Part shown: piece by piece, positions 11,395 through 25,900 of the stretch
Layout: each line of letters starts with the position of its first letter
Position numbering within the stretch: the stretch's first letter is position 1
Assembly: GCF_910596095.1 (NCBI RefSeq)
Contig: NC_056548.1
Location: forward strand, 20,174,651 to 20,238,650
Length of the DNA stretch: 64,000 nt
DNA from: Thunnus maccoyii
Lineage: Eukaryota > Chordata > Actinopteri > Scombriformes > Scombridae
Direction: 5' to 3'
Translations under genes and position numbers: made by a program
The notes under the pieces: generated by a model
Told to the model about the DNA's origin: nothing
The model's database searches: none
Seen by the model: the letters and a program-made list of their open reading frames with translations, nothing else

Positions 11395-14300
11395 TCAGCC
11401 TTTTCCTCCATTTTGAAAATTATTACTATTCACAGTGGTTTTCTTCACTTCTATCCTCATAGACTGACTCTCAGCTCGTGACTCCAGCTTCACTCCACTT
11501 GAGATCCCCAGGGATCCAAGCACAGCCTTCCCGGTCTTCAGGCTCTTGGACATTGGGATGCGGGTCAGCCCTGTGCGAGGTGCCTGGGCATCATGCCCAG
11601 TCTGTTTGACAACAGGGAGAGAGTACAGTTTCTCAGACAGGGGGACATAAAGAGTGAATAATGGAAAAAGGGCAAAAACCCATAACAGGAATTCCAAATT
11701 CCTGAACAATGTAACTGATCATATGCACTATAGGTACTGTGTGAATGAAAAATGTGAATGTTTATTCATTCTTTCACTTCAAACCCAGTGAGTGAGCAGT
11801 CACCCTGGTGAGGTTTCAGTGTGCTGTTACTCGTGCAAGGCTGTTTTGTGTCAGCCAGAGGGCACTGAGCCCTGCATGGCTGTTTGTGAATGTAAACAGT
11901 GTGTAACAACTATAAATTACAGCATGACTGTAGCAGGGTGGCAAAATGCCACATCATTAGCTTTGCTGTTCTGGAGCCAGCCCACAGGGCCATTTCTGTC
12001 ACGCTATCCATCCGATCCACAAAGAGCATATTTTAAGGTCCACTGAAACACCAACACAATGTTGATTCCTCAATCATCATTGATTTGTGTGTAGTGTAAG
12101 ATAAAGCTGAGAGTTAACTTATTTCACCTCATAAAACATCACGTGTACTAAATATGTAAGTATCAAATAGTAAAATATTTGTTCCCCCAAATTACAAAAA
12201 ATATATTCCCCTATTTACCAACAGTGGTATCTGATCATGCAGATAGTTTTAGTTTTATTTGTGCAGGCTTTAAGATGCCGCCCACCCAATACAATAGAGG
12301 TGAATGAGAATTTTCATTGGAAATACCCTCTGCCAAGAGCACTTTGTAACAACAATCTTACAATTACATCTGTTAAAGGTAAGGTCCGTCTAAGCAAAGT
12401 AAGGTCTGTGGATTATCCAAACTAACAAGGACACTCTTGTACTGTACACACCACAAATGAAGTCTCAGAGGCAGATATAGCAAGACCTGGACGATTTTAC
12501 CAGAATCATATCAGGAAAAAATATGTTTTTCGCATTAGAGATGAACTGAATCTTTAAGTAAAACTTACCATGCTTTGTGTGGGTCTAGTAGTGGTAGATG
12601 TAACAGGGGAAATGGTAATACTGCTCATCACTTTGCTCTGGGTGCTCCTGGTAGTGGTGGTGGTGATTTGGCGGGGGGAGCGTAAAACTGTCCCAGTTGA
12701 TAAGGTCATTTCCTTGTTCTCTGTTACAGCGGTCACTGGCCTGACTACCATCTTCGGGGTGATGCTGTTGCCTAGATGAATATGGATCTTGTTATCGTCA
12801 GTGGTGGTGATCATGCTAGTGTTGTTGTGGCATTTCCTTATAGGCATTGGGACCATCTGCTTCTCAGGGGTAACCTTGAACACAGCCCGGCCCATAGTCA
12901 TCTCCTGGGGTTCTGGGGAGGCAGATTTATCAGGCACGATGGCAGTGCTGACTGTCATAATGGAGACAGGGGACAAGGGCCTTGCTGAAGCACAGGAGGA
13001 AGCTCGGCTGCTTTCTGGAGACTTGGCTCTGGATATAGTTGTGATGGTGACTGGAGACTTGGCTCTTTCGGGGCCATGATGTCCAGTGGTGGACTTCCCC
13101 CTGTGGTTTGCAGCAGAGTTGGTGGGAATGATTGTGATTCTGGATTTAGGATGAAATGCATTGGGGCTGAGTGGAGCTGAGCTAGAGAAAACACCCTCAG
13201 AAGTGGGGCTGCTGATCTCAAGGGTGGCCATGTTGTTTTGGTGGTCTGGTGTTACTCGAATGTGTAAAGGCTGCCCTTGCTTTTGGGACATGGTGAGTTC
13301 AGAGGGCAAAGGATCTCCGTTAATGTGCAGAGGTTTTCCCAGGCTGGTCTCATGAGAGGTATTGTCCTTTTTCCTCATCCAGGGAATCCAGGATTTCTTC
13401 ATACCTAGATCACTGCTAGAAGAAGGGCACCGCTCAATGGCACCAGTCTTCTCTGTTGGCTTCTTCAGGCACTTCTGTCTTATGTTGTTCATGATGTGAT
13501 TCTCTTCTTGAACAGACTTCCTGATAAACACAGCTGGGGTATCCTCCTCTCCTGGCCCAGACAATGCCTCTGTCTGTACTCCAGTGGATGTCACAGCAAC
13601 ATCCACCATTCTCCGCCCATTCACACTTGGCCTTAGTGCTCGACTGTGACGTTTTGCTACTTCCAGCTCTTTGGTAAGATGGAAAACCTCAGTGCCCATG
13701 TTCTTGGCTTTCTCCTCCTCTTCCAAGAACCTCTGCTGTAGGACAGAGTAATCCACTTGCAGTTGAGAAAGTTGGTCTTCCTTGTTCATCAGCTCATGGA
13801 TCTTCTCCTTGAGGGCTACAACATCAGCCTGCAGTTCTCTGGTTTTGGTCTCTTCTCTTTTGCATCGCTGTTGGAGGTCTTCCTCCTGGCTTTCCTCCTC
13901 TCCTTTCTCAATTGCTTTGTTCCGTGCTATCTGACTCCTCATTTCCTCCACTTGCTGGGAAAGAATGTTGGCTTTGTCCTGTTCAGTTATGAACCTTTTC
14001 TCCAACATGTCATACTGATCCTCTGTCTTGATCAAATCTCCCTCTACCACTTCAAGTTGTTTGAGACGATTTTTCAGGCGCTCAATTTCAAAGGTCAGCT
14101 CTTTAACTTTGTTGTCTTCTCTTTTAACGGAATCAGACATTCGTCCCAGCTCACATTTCACTGAATTCTTCATGGACAGCTTTTCTGCTTGCTCAAACCC
14201 ATCCAATCTCTTTTTCATTTGACTGACCTTAGAATTAAGGTCCTTAGTTTTATCAATTTCGTATGCTAGCTTAGTGCCAAGCTCCCCCTTTTCTATTGTT

Positions 14301-17300
14301 AGAGTCTCTACTTTGGTTTCCATCTCTGATTTCAACTTCAAGAGCTTTTTGCTTTCCTCTATCAATTTCTCAGTGACCTCCATAACCTTACTCTGCTCAA
14401 CTTTGACCATCTTACTCAAATCCTCCTTTTTCTTCTCATCTGATTTCATTCTTTCCATCAGGGTCTTCCGTTCATCCATCAAAGCCACGGTCAATGACTT
14501 CAGCTTACTCAAGTCATCCTTAAGGCTCAGCTCAGATTTTTCTAACTTGAGTTCAGAAGACTCTAGCTCTTTCATTCGTATCCTGAGAGCTATAACTTCG
14601 TCAGAGAGCTCTTTGGTCAGGCCCTTCTCTTTTTCCAAAGCAGTGTGTAACTGTGCACACTCAGTCTTGCTTATGCTGAAGGCATCCTCAAGTTTCTCTA
14701 ACTCCATCATTCTTTTCTGGAGTTTCTCCACCTCCAGCCTGAGGTCTTTACTTTTACTGTCTTCTTCTTGTAACCTCTTCCTTAGGTCCTTACACTGATT
14801 TTCAGTCTTGGTAATCTCCTCATCTTTTCCTTCCATCTCCAGAACCCGCTTCCGTAAATTCTCCAGCTCAGCAATTAAGTTGGAGTTCCCACACTCCCCT
14901 TTGCTAGTCTTCTCCCTCAACTCCTGCAGTTCGTCCTCAGATTTACACAAAACCTTGTTGCTCTCCTCCAGCTCCTCCACTTTATGCGTAAGCCCTAAAA
15001 GTTTTGCATTGAGTTGACGGTTGTGGAGCTCCTGACTGGCCAGTTTGGCACTCATCTCCTCATGTTGTTGGGTGAGCTTGGCAGATTTTTCTTTAAGCTC
15101 AGTTTCCAGGCTCAGTACCCTGTGGCCATCCTCCTGAGCGTGCTCCTTGGCTTCACTCAGTGCCTGCTCCCGCTGCTGTAGCTGCTGGCTGAGTTCCTGG
15201 ACCTGCTGGCTCTGTTTGTCCATTTGCTCTAGGTGCTGTTGGCGCTCATTAACCAACATCAGGGCAAAGGACTTCAGCTTGACCAGCTCCTCTCGCACCT
15301 TGGCCAGACGTTTAGAGTGCTCCTTCTCCTTTCTTACCTGGTAGGCTTTCTCGTTCTCAAGCAACCTCTTTAGTCTAAAAGTGTGAGTGGGAAAAATAGC
15401 AGGGCATTAGTTTAGTGTTTTATTAATTCCAAAGTCACTACTGTCACTGTGCTTGCTTGCCATTGTGTAATTGGAAATATGAGTTACTTTTTTCATTTAA
15501 GGATGCAATGTCCAAGTTAATCTTCAGTCATCTTCTGTAACTATCCTTAGTCTATTCAGACATTTCATACATTTAAAGTTTTTCTGCATGTCAAAGTTTT
15601 CTGTATTCATGGAAATTATAATGTCAAAATAAACTACCACAAGAAACACATTTTTCAGTCAAACTTTTTAAACTTTCACTCACAAAAATCCAGCAATTCA
15701 GCTACATTTTACCAAACAAAATGTTATATTTGGCTGCAGGAACACTTTACACCAGTTCTAACTACAGTATCTAGTGTAACACAATATTTAATTGATCATA
15801 TTGTGCAATACAAGAAAGATTATACATCCAATACTTTACAATACTTTTATAAAGAGACTCATGTCTCCTGAGGGAAACTTTTACACTACAACAACTCTGC
15901 TATTTACATCCCTACTGATGGGACAGATACTAAGGGCACAAACTGCTAGTGAAAGTTTAACTAACACCCCCTCACCAAGTGGTCTTCTTTTCTCTTAGCT
16001 CCTTTCTATGCTGCTCATGCCCATTCTCATCTCAGCCTCCAACAAAATGCATGCAAAGCAGATCGAATGCAAAGTTGTATTTTCTCCTCTCCACTCCCAG
16101 GAACACACTGAAACAAAATTCAACCTGAACATTTTTGCAATGCAAAAAAGAAAACAAATTATAGGCACCAGGGAAACAAGGAAGTGTGTGCATGTACAGC
16201 TTAAATTACATCTAAAGGTTCAAAGTGAGCCTCGGTCACAACATATCCACAATTGTGGATGGAGTCCCAACACCCCAGAAACAAACCCCATTCTGAACTT
16301 ACCCACTTATGGATGCTCTACAGGCAGCTCATGAGCATGTTTGCCATTATACAAAATCCACTTAGAATGCATGAGAAGTGGCAGGGGCCTCCTTTTCCAC
16401 AAAGTATCCACAGTCACATTCCAAGCATGTTATCAGGACAATGAAAGGTGAATAAATACACTGGAGCCCCACCGGACCTCTACTGAATGATGGCACCTCA
16501 TCCATATAAGTCAGTAATGTGTGTATGAGAGTGTGTGTGCTGCTCTACTTTGGACAATGTGAAGGGGGTGGGATCATTGCCACGGGAGGAGTGTTTTGCA
16601 AAACTCAACCCAATTTTCATGCTTTCATAAAACATGGGCATTTTTGAGGGAAAACAATTATAACCAGGTTTTCAAATATCTTACAAAGATCTGCTGCTAC
16701 TGTACATCCTGTATATTTTACTATTAAAGCATGTTCACAGCAATATAGCATCTTTTTAGAGAAAAGCTTTCTCAGACAAAATTAGGTTCAGTGCATCTTC
16801 GATGCAAATCAAGTTATATTTCCATTTTTGAAAGTACACGGACCAGAAGCCATAATCTCACTGGTACAAGACACCGGAGAGAATGTCTGCTGTAGTTCCA
16901 TTTGGGGGGAAGCTGGACTAGAACTGGGTTCCCTGCAAAGTCTACATGTGATGAGGAAACCAGATATGGATGAGTTGGATGTCTCTTGAGGGGAAGAAGA
17001 TCTGGGAGGATGAACGTAGCCATGACAATAGGTTTATGAAGTGCTATACCGAGACTGTTGCATGGGACTGTATAGCTACAGCTACAGTAATCATGTAACA
17101 AACCACCGTTTTCACAACATCTCTGCAAATGCACTCAGTTTGAAATTCTAAATGCCAATTCTCAATTTGTAAATGGCAGTAAATATTTACATTGATTCAT
17201 TTTAGCAGCAGCCTTTATTGCCAAGTGAGATTAATGGTTCTGGCTACTGTACTAAGGAGCCATCCAGATCTCAGAGTGTGGCTCTTAAAATTTATACTTA

Positions 17301-20300
17301 CACAGTCAGATGTCATTGACACTCTAGGAATTGGCACTCTAAAATTACAAAGGTCAAAGTCATGATGTCAGTGGTATTTGGCAACGATGTTCAAGTCATG
17401 TAAGAACTATAGTTGAATCTTTCAAGACTGTTACTGAGGAGATCCAAGAAGAAATAACTATGGACACATTGGCTGTGTACAGTATATCCAGTCCTAAGTG
17501 GCAAAAACAAAGGCTTAGTGATAATCCACATGCTTTATGTATATTCCAACATACATAAAGAAAAGCAGATCAACTAGAGAAAGACACTCCCTAAGAAACA
17601 TGTTCCTATTATTATGTGCACAAGGTGCTATAGTGTTATTTGCCTGGTTTCAACATTTTCAAGCGCATTTTAGGTTTAAGAGAGTTTTTAAATGAGTTTT
17701 AACTTCTTTGGTAACTCAAATGTGTGTGTATGAACTAAAAACACATTTGTTAAGCAAATACACAGGTGCAGTACGTAAGCCAAAAACCATGAGAGAGCAT
17801 TTTTTTCATCATGGAACAACATTTCATCCCATGTTTCCTGGGGAATTTGCTCAGAGGCACTGCAGCCCCTCTGTGTCAGGAGGCTGAGGATTGAAGCAGA
17901 CATGACCTGCCAAAAAGCTGTCAAAACACCTGTGTTGTACAGTAACGACCTCTCTTGACAGAGAAAAAGCATTGACTGTTAAGCAAGAGAGTCAAAGTGA
18001 TAATGTACAGTACATTAGACTGATGTGCTGCTAAAAGAAAGAAATCAGAAGCAAAGTGGACATTGGACTTTTTAAAGACAACCACAATAAGTCTACATAC
18101 TGTATATACAGTATATGATTCATTGACAGATGGTTGAATATTGTAGATTTTCTCATAAGGTCTTAAAATGACAAGAAAAATGTCAGTTTAGTCTTTAATT
18201 TCAATATAATCATCTTGAGATCTGCTGCAGGTGAGCATTCCATTTTGTGTGCGTGACTTCACACCCTTTCAGACTCCCTAACTGTTTCTTCCGTTAATCA
18301 TTGAACATACCACCATGCCACTTAAATATTTTACCTTCTTGACATATTAATTGCTATGTTGTCTCAGAGGGTGCTAATGGCTCATGGCTATCAGTGAGAA
18401 ACAGCTTATTTGGTGCCCATCCTTTGCATTCCTGCAGATGTTTGGCACCAAACCTTTGACTTCGCTCTCATCACTCTGGAGGACATCAAATTGATAAGAA
18501 TGAGATGATGACATATTGTATTTCCATCTGACCCGAGAAAGAAAATGTCAAAACAGAGCGGTAACAGACATGGCAAATTTTCTTACGTCTGTGCTTGTGT
18601 CTGTTTAGGTGTTGGCGCTCATATATTCGTGCAAAGGTCTGTTCATGCCCTTTTGCATATATTTATCCACAGTATGTTTACATTCATATGCATGTCTGTA
18701 TTTTATGTATTGGTGTCAACTTGTCCATTCGGCCATGGTTTACTTCTTCTCCTGCCATTTTCTATTTATATATCCTTCGTTGTGTCCTTATACGGCACAG
18801 TTAGGACAATCTGGGCTTTGCAGGTGCTGACAGAGTGAGACCTATCATACCTCAACTCCTTCACCCTGTTCATGAGGTGACAGAGGATAACTTGGCCATG
18901 GAAACTGCTGGCATAGGAAGGAGGTCACCTCTTATATGCATGTAAACCAAGTATCAAATGAAAGTAAAGCACTGGTCAGTTTGGCTATGATTTGTATCAC
19001 ATGCTAAAAACTAAAGTGTAGGCCCTATGTTCCCAGTGTTTAAAGGTTTTGATCCTGATAAAATCAATGCTATTTTTACTAGCCATGCTAGCAATATGGC
19101 TCTAGAGATGGGAATGTCAGTCTGTCTGCCTGTCCACCACTTCGGTCCAGGCTGAAAAACCCCAACTATCAGATGAATCACAGTGAAATTTTATAAAGAC
19201 GTTCATGGTCAACAGAAGATGATCCCCTGACAGTTTTGGGGGTTTAGTGAATTGTCTTTACTATTGAATGGATTGACATGAAATTTGGCAAAGACATTCG
19301 TGGTGATCCCTTAACTTTTCATCAAGTACCATCATCGGGTCAAAATTTTAATTTGTTCAATACTTATATATGTAATTAATATGACCAAATTCCTGTAAAA
19401 CTAATGACATTCCTTTCAGCCTCAACTGTACTTTGTGTTTAGTGGCTGCTAGCATTGTGGTTTGTCTTTAATTCACCACTTCCTAAAGGTCCACCTGTGC
19501 TGTCATAACTACTTTTCTTAATATGGCAAAATGCACAAATTTACCAGCACAAAAAAGTAAAAAGCTTAACTTGACTTTCATCTCATGATTCTATCTCTGC
19601 TTTACCTCTGTACTCATTCATGCATGCACTTTGTTTCAGGTTAGATGTGTTTGGGAGTCAGGCTTAGTCAGAAGTCAGTCAAAGAAAATCCTCAACATAA
19701 CATGTTCAGCCTTACAATTCTTAAATGGTGTATTTAACACACATAATTCTTTGATGCCCTGGTTTGAAATCCTTTTTCAACCTGTTTGATTGCAATAATA
19801 AACTTCACTCTAGATAAGTACACAAAACGTTGTTTCACTTAAGTAAGCGTGCACATTGATTTACAATCAGTAACATACTTCAGTGTGAATTCTTTATTGA
19901 AATGTTTTAAATCACGGCTACCTTCTGTCCCTGTCTCCTGAATCCAGCTAAAAGAGTATATATAATACTAAACTGAAGTATGCTCCTTTTTTCCCAACCT
20001 TCTCTTCAGAGTGTGATAGCAGCTCTGCTGTCATGACTGTGATTTAGTTTCCATGGTCTATTTCCTGGGTCCTGCAGTAAAAGCTTAAGGAAGACAGGTA
20101 GTGTGTGCCTCCACTGGGTCACTGCTGCAAATGAACTGTTTGAAGTTTTGACAGTTCATGAAATGCAGCATATAAGTGGTTTCTGGTCTGTTCTGCAGAT
20201 GACCGGCTTTATATACAGTATAAAACAGATGCTGTCTCTCCTGCTCTGCCTATCTCACACATGCTATTATGCCTGTTTGTTAAACTACAAACATAAATAG

Positions 20301-23030
20301 TGGACCACATATTAACTATACAATAAATATTAATACAATATCCCCATCATCTATTGTGTGAGAGGGGACAGTGATGTGTTATGGGAATTGCAACTAAATT
20401 CATTCCTCAACAATCAACAGCCAATTAAACTCTTTCATCTGTGAGTACTTTAATTAGTAGGGCCTCCTTTCTCATACGCATTCAGTGCACATTAACACAC
20501 TCACAACCAAGCGTGTTTGATCTCTGTGAGGCCCTCTACACACACGTGATGTAACCATCCTCTCTCTGATGTTGGAAAGTGTGCGCGTCCCTCTTTCTCT
20601 GTCTCCTCATGACCAAAACACAAGGTCGCAACCTCAGCGATGACTTCACTTCAGAGATGATGTCATGGGAGATTTGTCCCTCTGAAATGTCCTTTATTCC
20701 TTCAGTTGTCTTTTTCCTCCTGTCCCTCCACCAGTGGCCTCGTCTCCTCCCCTCTCTGTTCCTGACCTCCCTCTTTCCCACAGCAAAGAGCCATGACCCC
20801 TTGCTCACCTACGATTTCCACTCCGCCCTCCCTCCTCTCATTTCCACTCCACTCAGCTCCGTGCCTCTTCCCTGTCAAACCAAGGTATGTGAGGTTATCA
20901 CTTTAGTAAGCAACTCCCTGCTCTCCTCTTACCTCTCTTGTGCTTCACTGGGTTGATGAGGCCATCTTTAACACATTCTCCGATGTTGCTCCTTTGCTCC
21001 ACTTTCCCCCTTGGATTCCCCCCTCCTCTTAAACTGAATGTGTTTCACATTGGTTTTAACTAAGTTGGCACTCAAATTCAAGTTTTCAGTTACACCCTCC
21101 TCCCCCTCCTCTCTTCCTCTCTTCACCCCTCCCCTCCCCAACCTGTTTCCTTTTCACTATTCATCTCTCTTTCCAGCTAAGTCTCCATATGCAAAACATA
21201 TACTGTATGTATTATGTTAGTAACTGATCAAACTTGCTTGACTTATATGTATTTTAATGTGTTTTGATCTTTGTTACAGAAACACTATTTTCTTCATTTT
21301 GCTTGCTCCAGTTTTTCATTTCTCCTGCTAATAGATATTATTTGTTCTTCCACATTTGGAAATAATAGGGGTAAAGATCAAGCAGGAACTGCAAGAAACA
21401 TTACATCAGAAGAGCATCGAGGACTAATGTGCATCTGAAAAAGGGTTAGTTTGGCAACCTTCTCAAATCATTTTCCATAGATACCAAATGATCCTGTCTT
21501 TTCAACAACCAGTAAGTACTTCATTGAAGAATAGGTTTCCATGTTTTAACTGATATCTGTTGCCCTATTGTCTTAATCGTGGGGTCAAATTTTATGCCCC
21601 ACAGCTTCCTCTCCTCACCTTTCTCTCTCCTGCTCCAGGAGGTTGGTGAAGTCGTCACTCTTGTTCATGTAGTCAGCATGTTTGCGTTTCTCTGTGTCTA
21701 GCTCGTGGACGGTGCGGCGGTGGCACTTTTCAGCGAGCAGCAACTGCCCCAGCATCCGCCGGTATGTCTCCTTGTGCTTCTCTTGCAGCCGATCCAGCTA
21801 CAAGAGGCAAACACACACACAGAGCAATACAAAAACTATATGATTTCACTTGGCTTTAAGGTTTAGCTGTTGTTTGTGGTTTTACAAGGTGTCAGGGCCA
21901 TCAAGAGTTTAGAAAACCCGTCAATAAAAATGTAATCTTCATAATCCCTAAAAGTTTGACTTGTTGGACATTTTGCGAACGACAGAAACATTGCTGTGAC
22001 TGACCTCAACCATAGGCTTTTGGTAGACACTGTCATTGTGTGGCTTGGTGCCAGTGATGAAGCTGTCCCTCTGCAGGGCTTGGAGGGCTGAGCCAGGGAC
22101 TGCAGAGCCATACTGGGATTCAAGGGTCTCTGGGAGAGCTTGTTTGGACTTTAGCATGCAGATAACATCTTCTCTGGCCTGAAATCACACAGATATACAA
22201 AGAGAAAAATGTTACAGCACATTATGGCTTGAGCAGGGCTTCATACCTGTTGCTTTGTCCCAAAAATGTAGAAGTAAAAAAAAATGCATTAAAAATAGCC
22301 TCATACATGTTGTAAATGTGCCATTTTTCTCAAATGTCATTGGATAGAACCCCCCTTTTTAGCTTTTTGGAACCCCTGTAGCATTTTTGTCATTATTTAG
22401 CAATAGTCATTTGCTAAAAACATAGCACATTTGCCTGTTTTCTCTAGCATGTTGAACTGCCATTTTCAACCACAAGATAGAGCTATTGTGCAAAAAATTA
22501 CAGTCTAACTCATTCCAGCACAAGCATTGGCACTTTCCATTCCATCTGACTTTGCGTTCATCCACAATACATTTCACTGGCATGAACCATGCATTATTGT
22601 ACAGATAAAAGCAAGTCAAAGGTCAAAGACATATTATATCCCAAATATAATTGACTGAGATATACACTGTTTTAATCCAGTTTCTGTAACTTCTGTGTGA
22701 AAAGTGATAAAGGAAAATTCCCGCAGATCCTGGCCAACCCACCTGAACCTCTCCTTCCATGATTCCCAGCAGTTTCAGCAGATCCCCTTTGGACAGATCC
22801 ATGATGTCCCCTCTTTTTTCTCCAGCTTCGGTGGAATCAAACAGCAGCTTCTCTTTGTCAGAGATCAACTCCACCTCTAGCTCATCCTCGCCTTCCTTCT
22901 GCTGAACTTTGGCCTTCATGCTCTTCACAGGTAGACCCACTTCCTGGTCTTGGCTGATGTCATGGTCACCCTGTGGAACCCCAAGCACCCCATTGGCTTG
23001 GTTCTCCACCCCACTGCTCTTGGACCTCAT
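11395..23030 (-). CDS. filip1: Filamin-A interacting protein 1
   Basis: FILIP1 binds filamin A and promotes its breakdown, restraining actin remodelling and cell migration. The five coding exons on the minus strand are 22743-23030, 22005-22178, 21619-21797, 12569-15374 and 11395-11601. They join in phase to 1217 aa (human 1213). Exons 1-3 hold the cortactin-binding-protein-2 N-terminal type region ([55 protein letters not shown]). The 2.8 kb exon codes a long coiled coil to about residue 800, with [18 protein letters not shown] and [20 protein letters not shown]. It then codes the Ser/Thr/Pro-rich tail with SWIPWMRK (about residue 875) and [12 protein letters not shown] (about 920). The last exon gives TRIPMSK...[12 protein letters not shown]...GGKG, the family C-terminus. 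The start is the first ATG, seven bases after a strong acceptor, so the upstream exon is untranslated. The neighbouring tmem30a matches human order. Confidence 0.95.
15375..21618. other. filip1 intron 3, no other gene seen
   Basis: A 6.2 kb intron. Apart from the dispersed repeat at about 19098-19456 I see no exon, RNA gene or clear element. Open frames near 16008-16334 and 18545-18838 lack codon bias and recognisable domains. Confidence 0.5.
19098..19456. repeat. Dispersed fish repeat (retroelement-tail type)
   Basis: The text runs from CTAGAGATGGGAATGTCAGT through GTCCACCACTT.GGTCCAG, ATGAAATTTGGCAAAGACATTC and TGATCCCTTAACTTTTCATC to CAACTGTACTTTGTGTTTAG. I recognise this order of motifs as a very common teleost interspersed repeat. 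It is probably the non-coding end of a retroelement. The family cannot be named without a repeat library. Confidence 0.5.
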
Positions 23031-25459
23031 CTTCTACCTGGAACAAGGACAGAAGAAACAGGATAGTTTTAGAAGAAATAGTACCATTCATGTGCATGTT
23101 TTGTTTTTTTTAGCTTTGGCACTTTTTTTTGTTTCCAGAATTTATTATTCAATTTCAGCCATTTCAGTCTAATTCTGAAATTGCCTTCTATCTTTCTACT
23201 GCAATGCTTCAGATTGTGATAGAGCATGGTCGCAACTTACAGTGAGTTTTATGACTTTGGCCTTGAGTATCTTTCCTCATCTCACAACTCCCCATTCACT
23301 GCCTTCCTGACCCACTTTTACCTATTGATGTGTACACTCACACAAAAACACACTTACAGATACACATACACAGAATTACAATTCTTGGAGAAATGGCAGT
23401 CCTAAGCACAAAGTGTAAGGTTAGCTATTAGGAAGCTCAAAAATCCACCAAATCCTACATCTTTGTCTAAATTTTTCGTATGTAACATTCCTAATCTGGA
23501 ATAAAGATCTACAATTACCCACTACTGTGTGTGTATGTTTGCATATTATGTGGTTGTGTGCATTCCTGACACATCCCGGGTTGTGTATCTCATTCTGAGT
23601 GTTGACGGTCTGGAAGTGCATTTGTGGCACTCCTGAGTGCTTTAACCTTCTCTGCTGGCATTAAAAGTCTGAGTCAAAACTTTTTATCCAGATCCTGAAA
23701 ATAAATCAGTTGATGACAGGCTCTCAATTTAATTTTGCTACATGAATCACTTACGACGACACCAGTCATGCGGAGGTGACCTGCAACATGCTTGCATCGT
23801 AACCATGATTACTTTAACACAGACAGAACGGGGCTGGAAGAATGTGTTGCTCACTCTTACTTTGCATTAAATGGTCAAACACCCACTGTACATCAAGAGA
23901 GAAGTCTACATAGTTACAAGACATGTAGAGTGTGTGGCTAAGCTCTCTAACAACAGCCTTGGGATAGCGAGCAAGTGCACTCTTATTTTTGATTGATTTC
24001 AGATATGACATCACCCTCACTTTTTAATTACAAACAGAAAACGCCCCCGGCCCCTAAAATCCCCTTTGTATCACCCTGTTGATGTCACAGCACCCTGATC
24101 TCTGAATCATACATTGAGACATCCTGTACAAGCTCGCCAAAATGTCATGAATTCTCTGTTAAGCAGATGCAACAGCGCACACAAAACAAATAAACTGTGC
24201 ATTCATACATATTGTATTTAGGAAGGAATCTCTTTATGCAATCTGGGAGGTCCAGGATGGTAACATCAAGGCCCATTTGAGTCTGTGTAACTAGATTAAA
24301 ATAAGATGTTCAAAGCGTACTGTTATAGAAGAGGAATTAGAATTAGACTATATCCACTGTAGAAAGGTTTGGCAGGGAGTCTAACAAAGGTTTTGGTTCA
24401 TCTGAAAGAGGAATGTTTATCTTTTTCTGTAAGAGTGGTCAGCAAAGTTAAGAATTCTAATGATGCTTGAAACCAACCTCTTTTAAATCCCACCTGTTTC
24501 CAGGAAAAAAGACCCAAGCAAATGAGAGGGAAGAGCGCAAGATAGCAGCGTCTGCATCTCGAGGTTCAAACAGAAAAGAAAAAAAAATCTGACAAACCAA
24601 CACATTAAGTACATTCCTTATCTTACAGTACGTCTCGGAGTTCAGTGAGTGCACGTTGGCTCCAGAGAGAGCTGGTTCTCAACTGGAGATTAATTGCAGT
24701 GCCTTCTTTCCTGTCCATAACTATTAGTTTCAGCTGTGGGCTCACTATCATAGGGTCAAATGTTGTAGTACAGCGGTGTAGACAAATGCTTACAGTGTTC
24801 ATGCCACCATTCAAGCAGTGCCAGCGAATTTGAATGAGACATGAGAAATGCCCAGGGGTGGAGGGCATTCAAACTGGCACAACTGGCACATGAGAGTGAT
24901 GAAACATGTGTAGTGCTATGACTTGGGCAGAGCTCCTCAGTACTGGCGACAAAATGGTCGACACTGAGTTAGGCACTCAACAGTTTATTTTTAATTTCTG
25001 GGCTGATGCCATGAAAATCCAATGAAGCTACTGTATGTGCTTACCTCATTTTGCAGCATCTCTCCCTCCTCAACAGAGCAAGCTGGAGAGTGTGGGGGTG
25101 TTTGTAGTTATAGCTGAGAACTGTATGACTATAAAAAGTTATAAAAATACATTTCCACAGTAGCCTGTACACTGTCAAATGAATTTCCTCTAAAATGGTC
25201 TAAAAACAATTCAGCTGTTAACCTCAACTTCTCTGTTTGACTCAACACATTTTTCTCTATGTTGGGCCTCCTGTGGTGACTGAACTATTCTATTTGAAAC
25301 TCCATGACATGTAGTAGTTTACTTGAACTTGCCTTAACTAATAAAGTAACTAAAGTTGTAAACACAATGCGGACAAATTACCATTTTATTAAACTGATAT
25401 GGTGAACATGTTAGCAAACAGTAGCCTATTCACATATCATAAAGACATGGAGCAATGTT

Positions 25460-25900
25460 AACATTCATTTGGAGTCATGTTTGTGTCCACCTGAATGTAC
25501 GTCCAATATTCACCTCCTTTTAGCTCTGTTTTGGTCTCCACCAACTCTTCAGAGACATAAACATCTGGCTCTTAAACTGCTAAATACTCCATTTTATTCA
25601 GCAGCTAGTTGCTAACACTGTCTGTTTGATGTTTGGTGCTGGGCAGGTAATGTTCAGTTGATTTTTAGAGCTTTTTTGCTGAAAATAGCCCCCTGCTTTT
25701 GCCACAGAAACCACGCTGATAAAAGAAGTGAGAGTGAATCAAAATAGTAAAGTAAAACCAAAACAATGAGCTGAAAGATGGTGAAACACTGTAGAGCTGA
25801 AGAAGGGAACTGCGAAGTAATGTGATAATCCCCTGTAGATTTATCACTATGAGCAACACCTTTCACATTACACATTTATGTGATCCATTTTAAGTATAAA
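25460..25900 (+). repeat. Dispersed repeat copy, plus orientation
   Basis: Landmarks are CCTCCTTTTAGCTCTGTTTT, GGTCTCCACCAACTC, CATCTGGCTCTTAAACTGCT, GCTAGTTGCTAAC and GGTGCTGGGCAGGTA. The same landmarks occur in reverse orientation at 29680-29990. I recognise it as a common teleost interspersed repeat. The class is not known to me. Confidence 0.45.

Noticed and set aside
13757..14798. Long plus-strand frames of 135 and 174 codons
   Set aside because: Antisense of the filip1 coiled-coil exon; the Ser/Phe/Leu richness is the complement of Glu/Lys codons.
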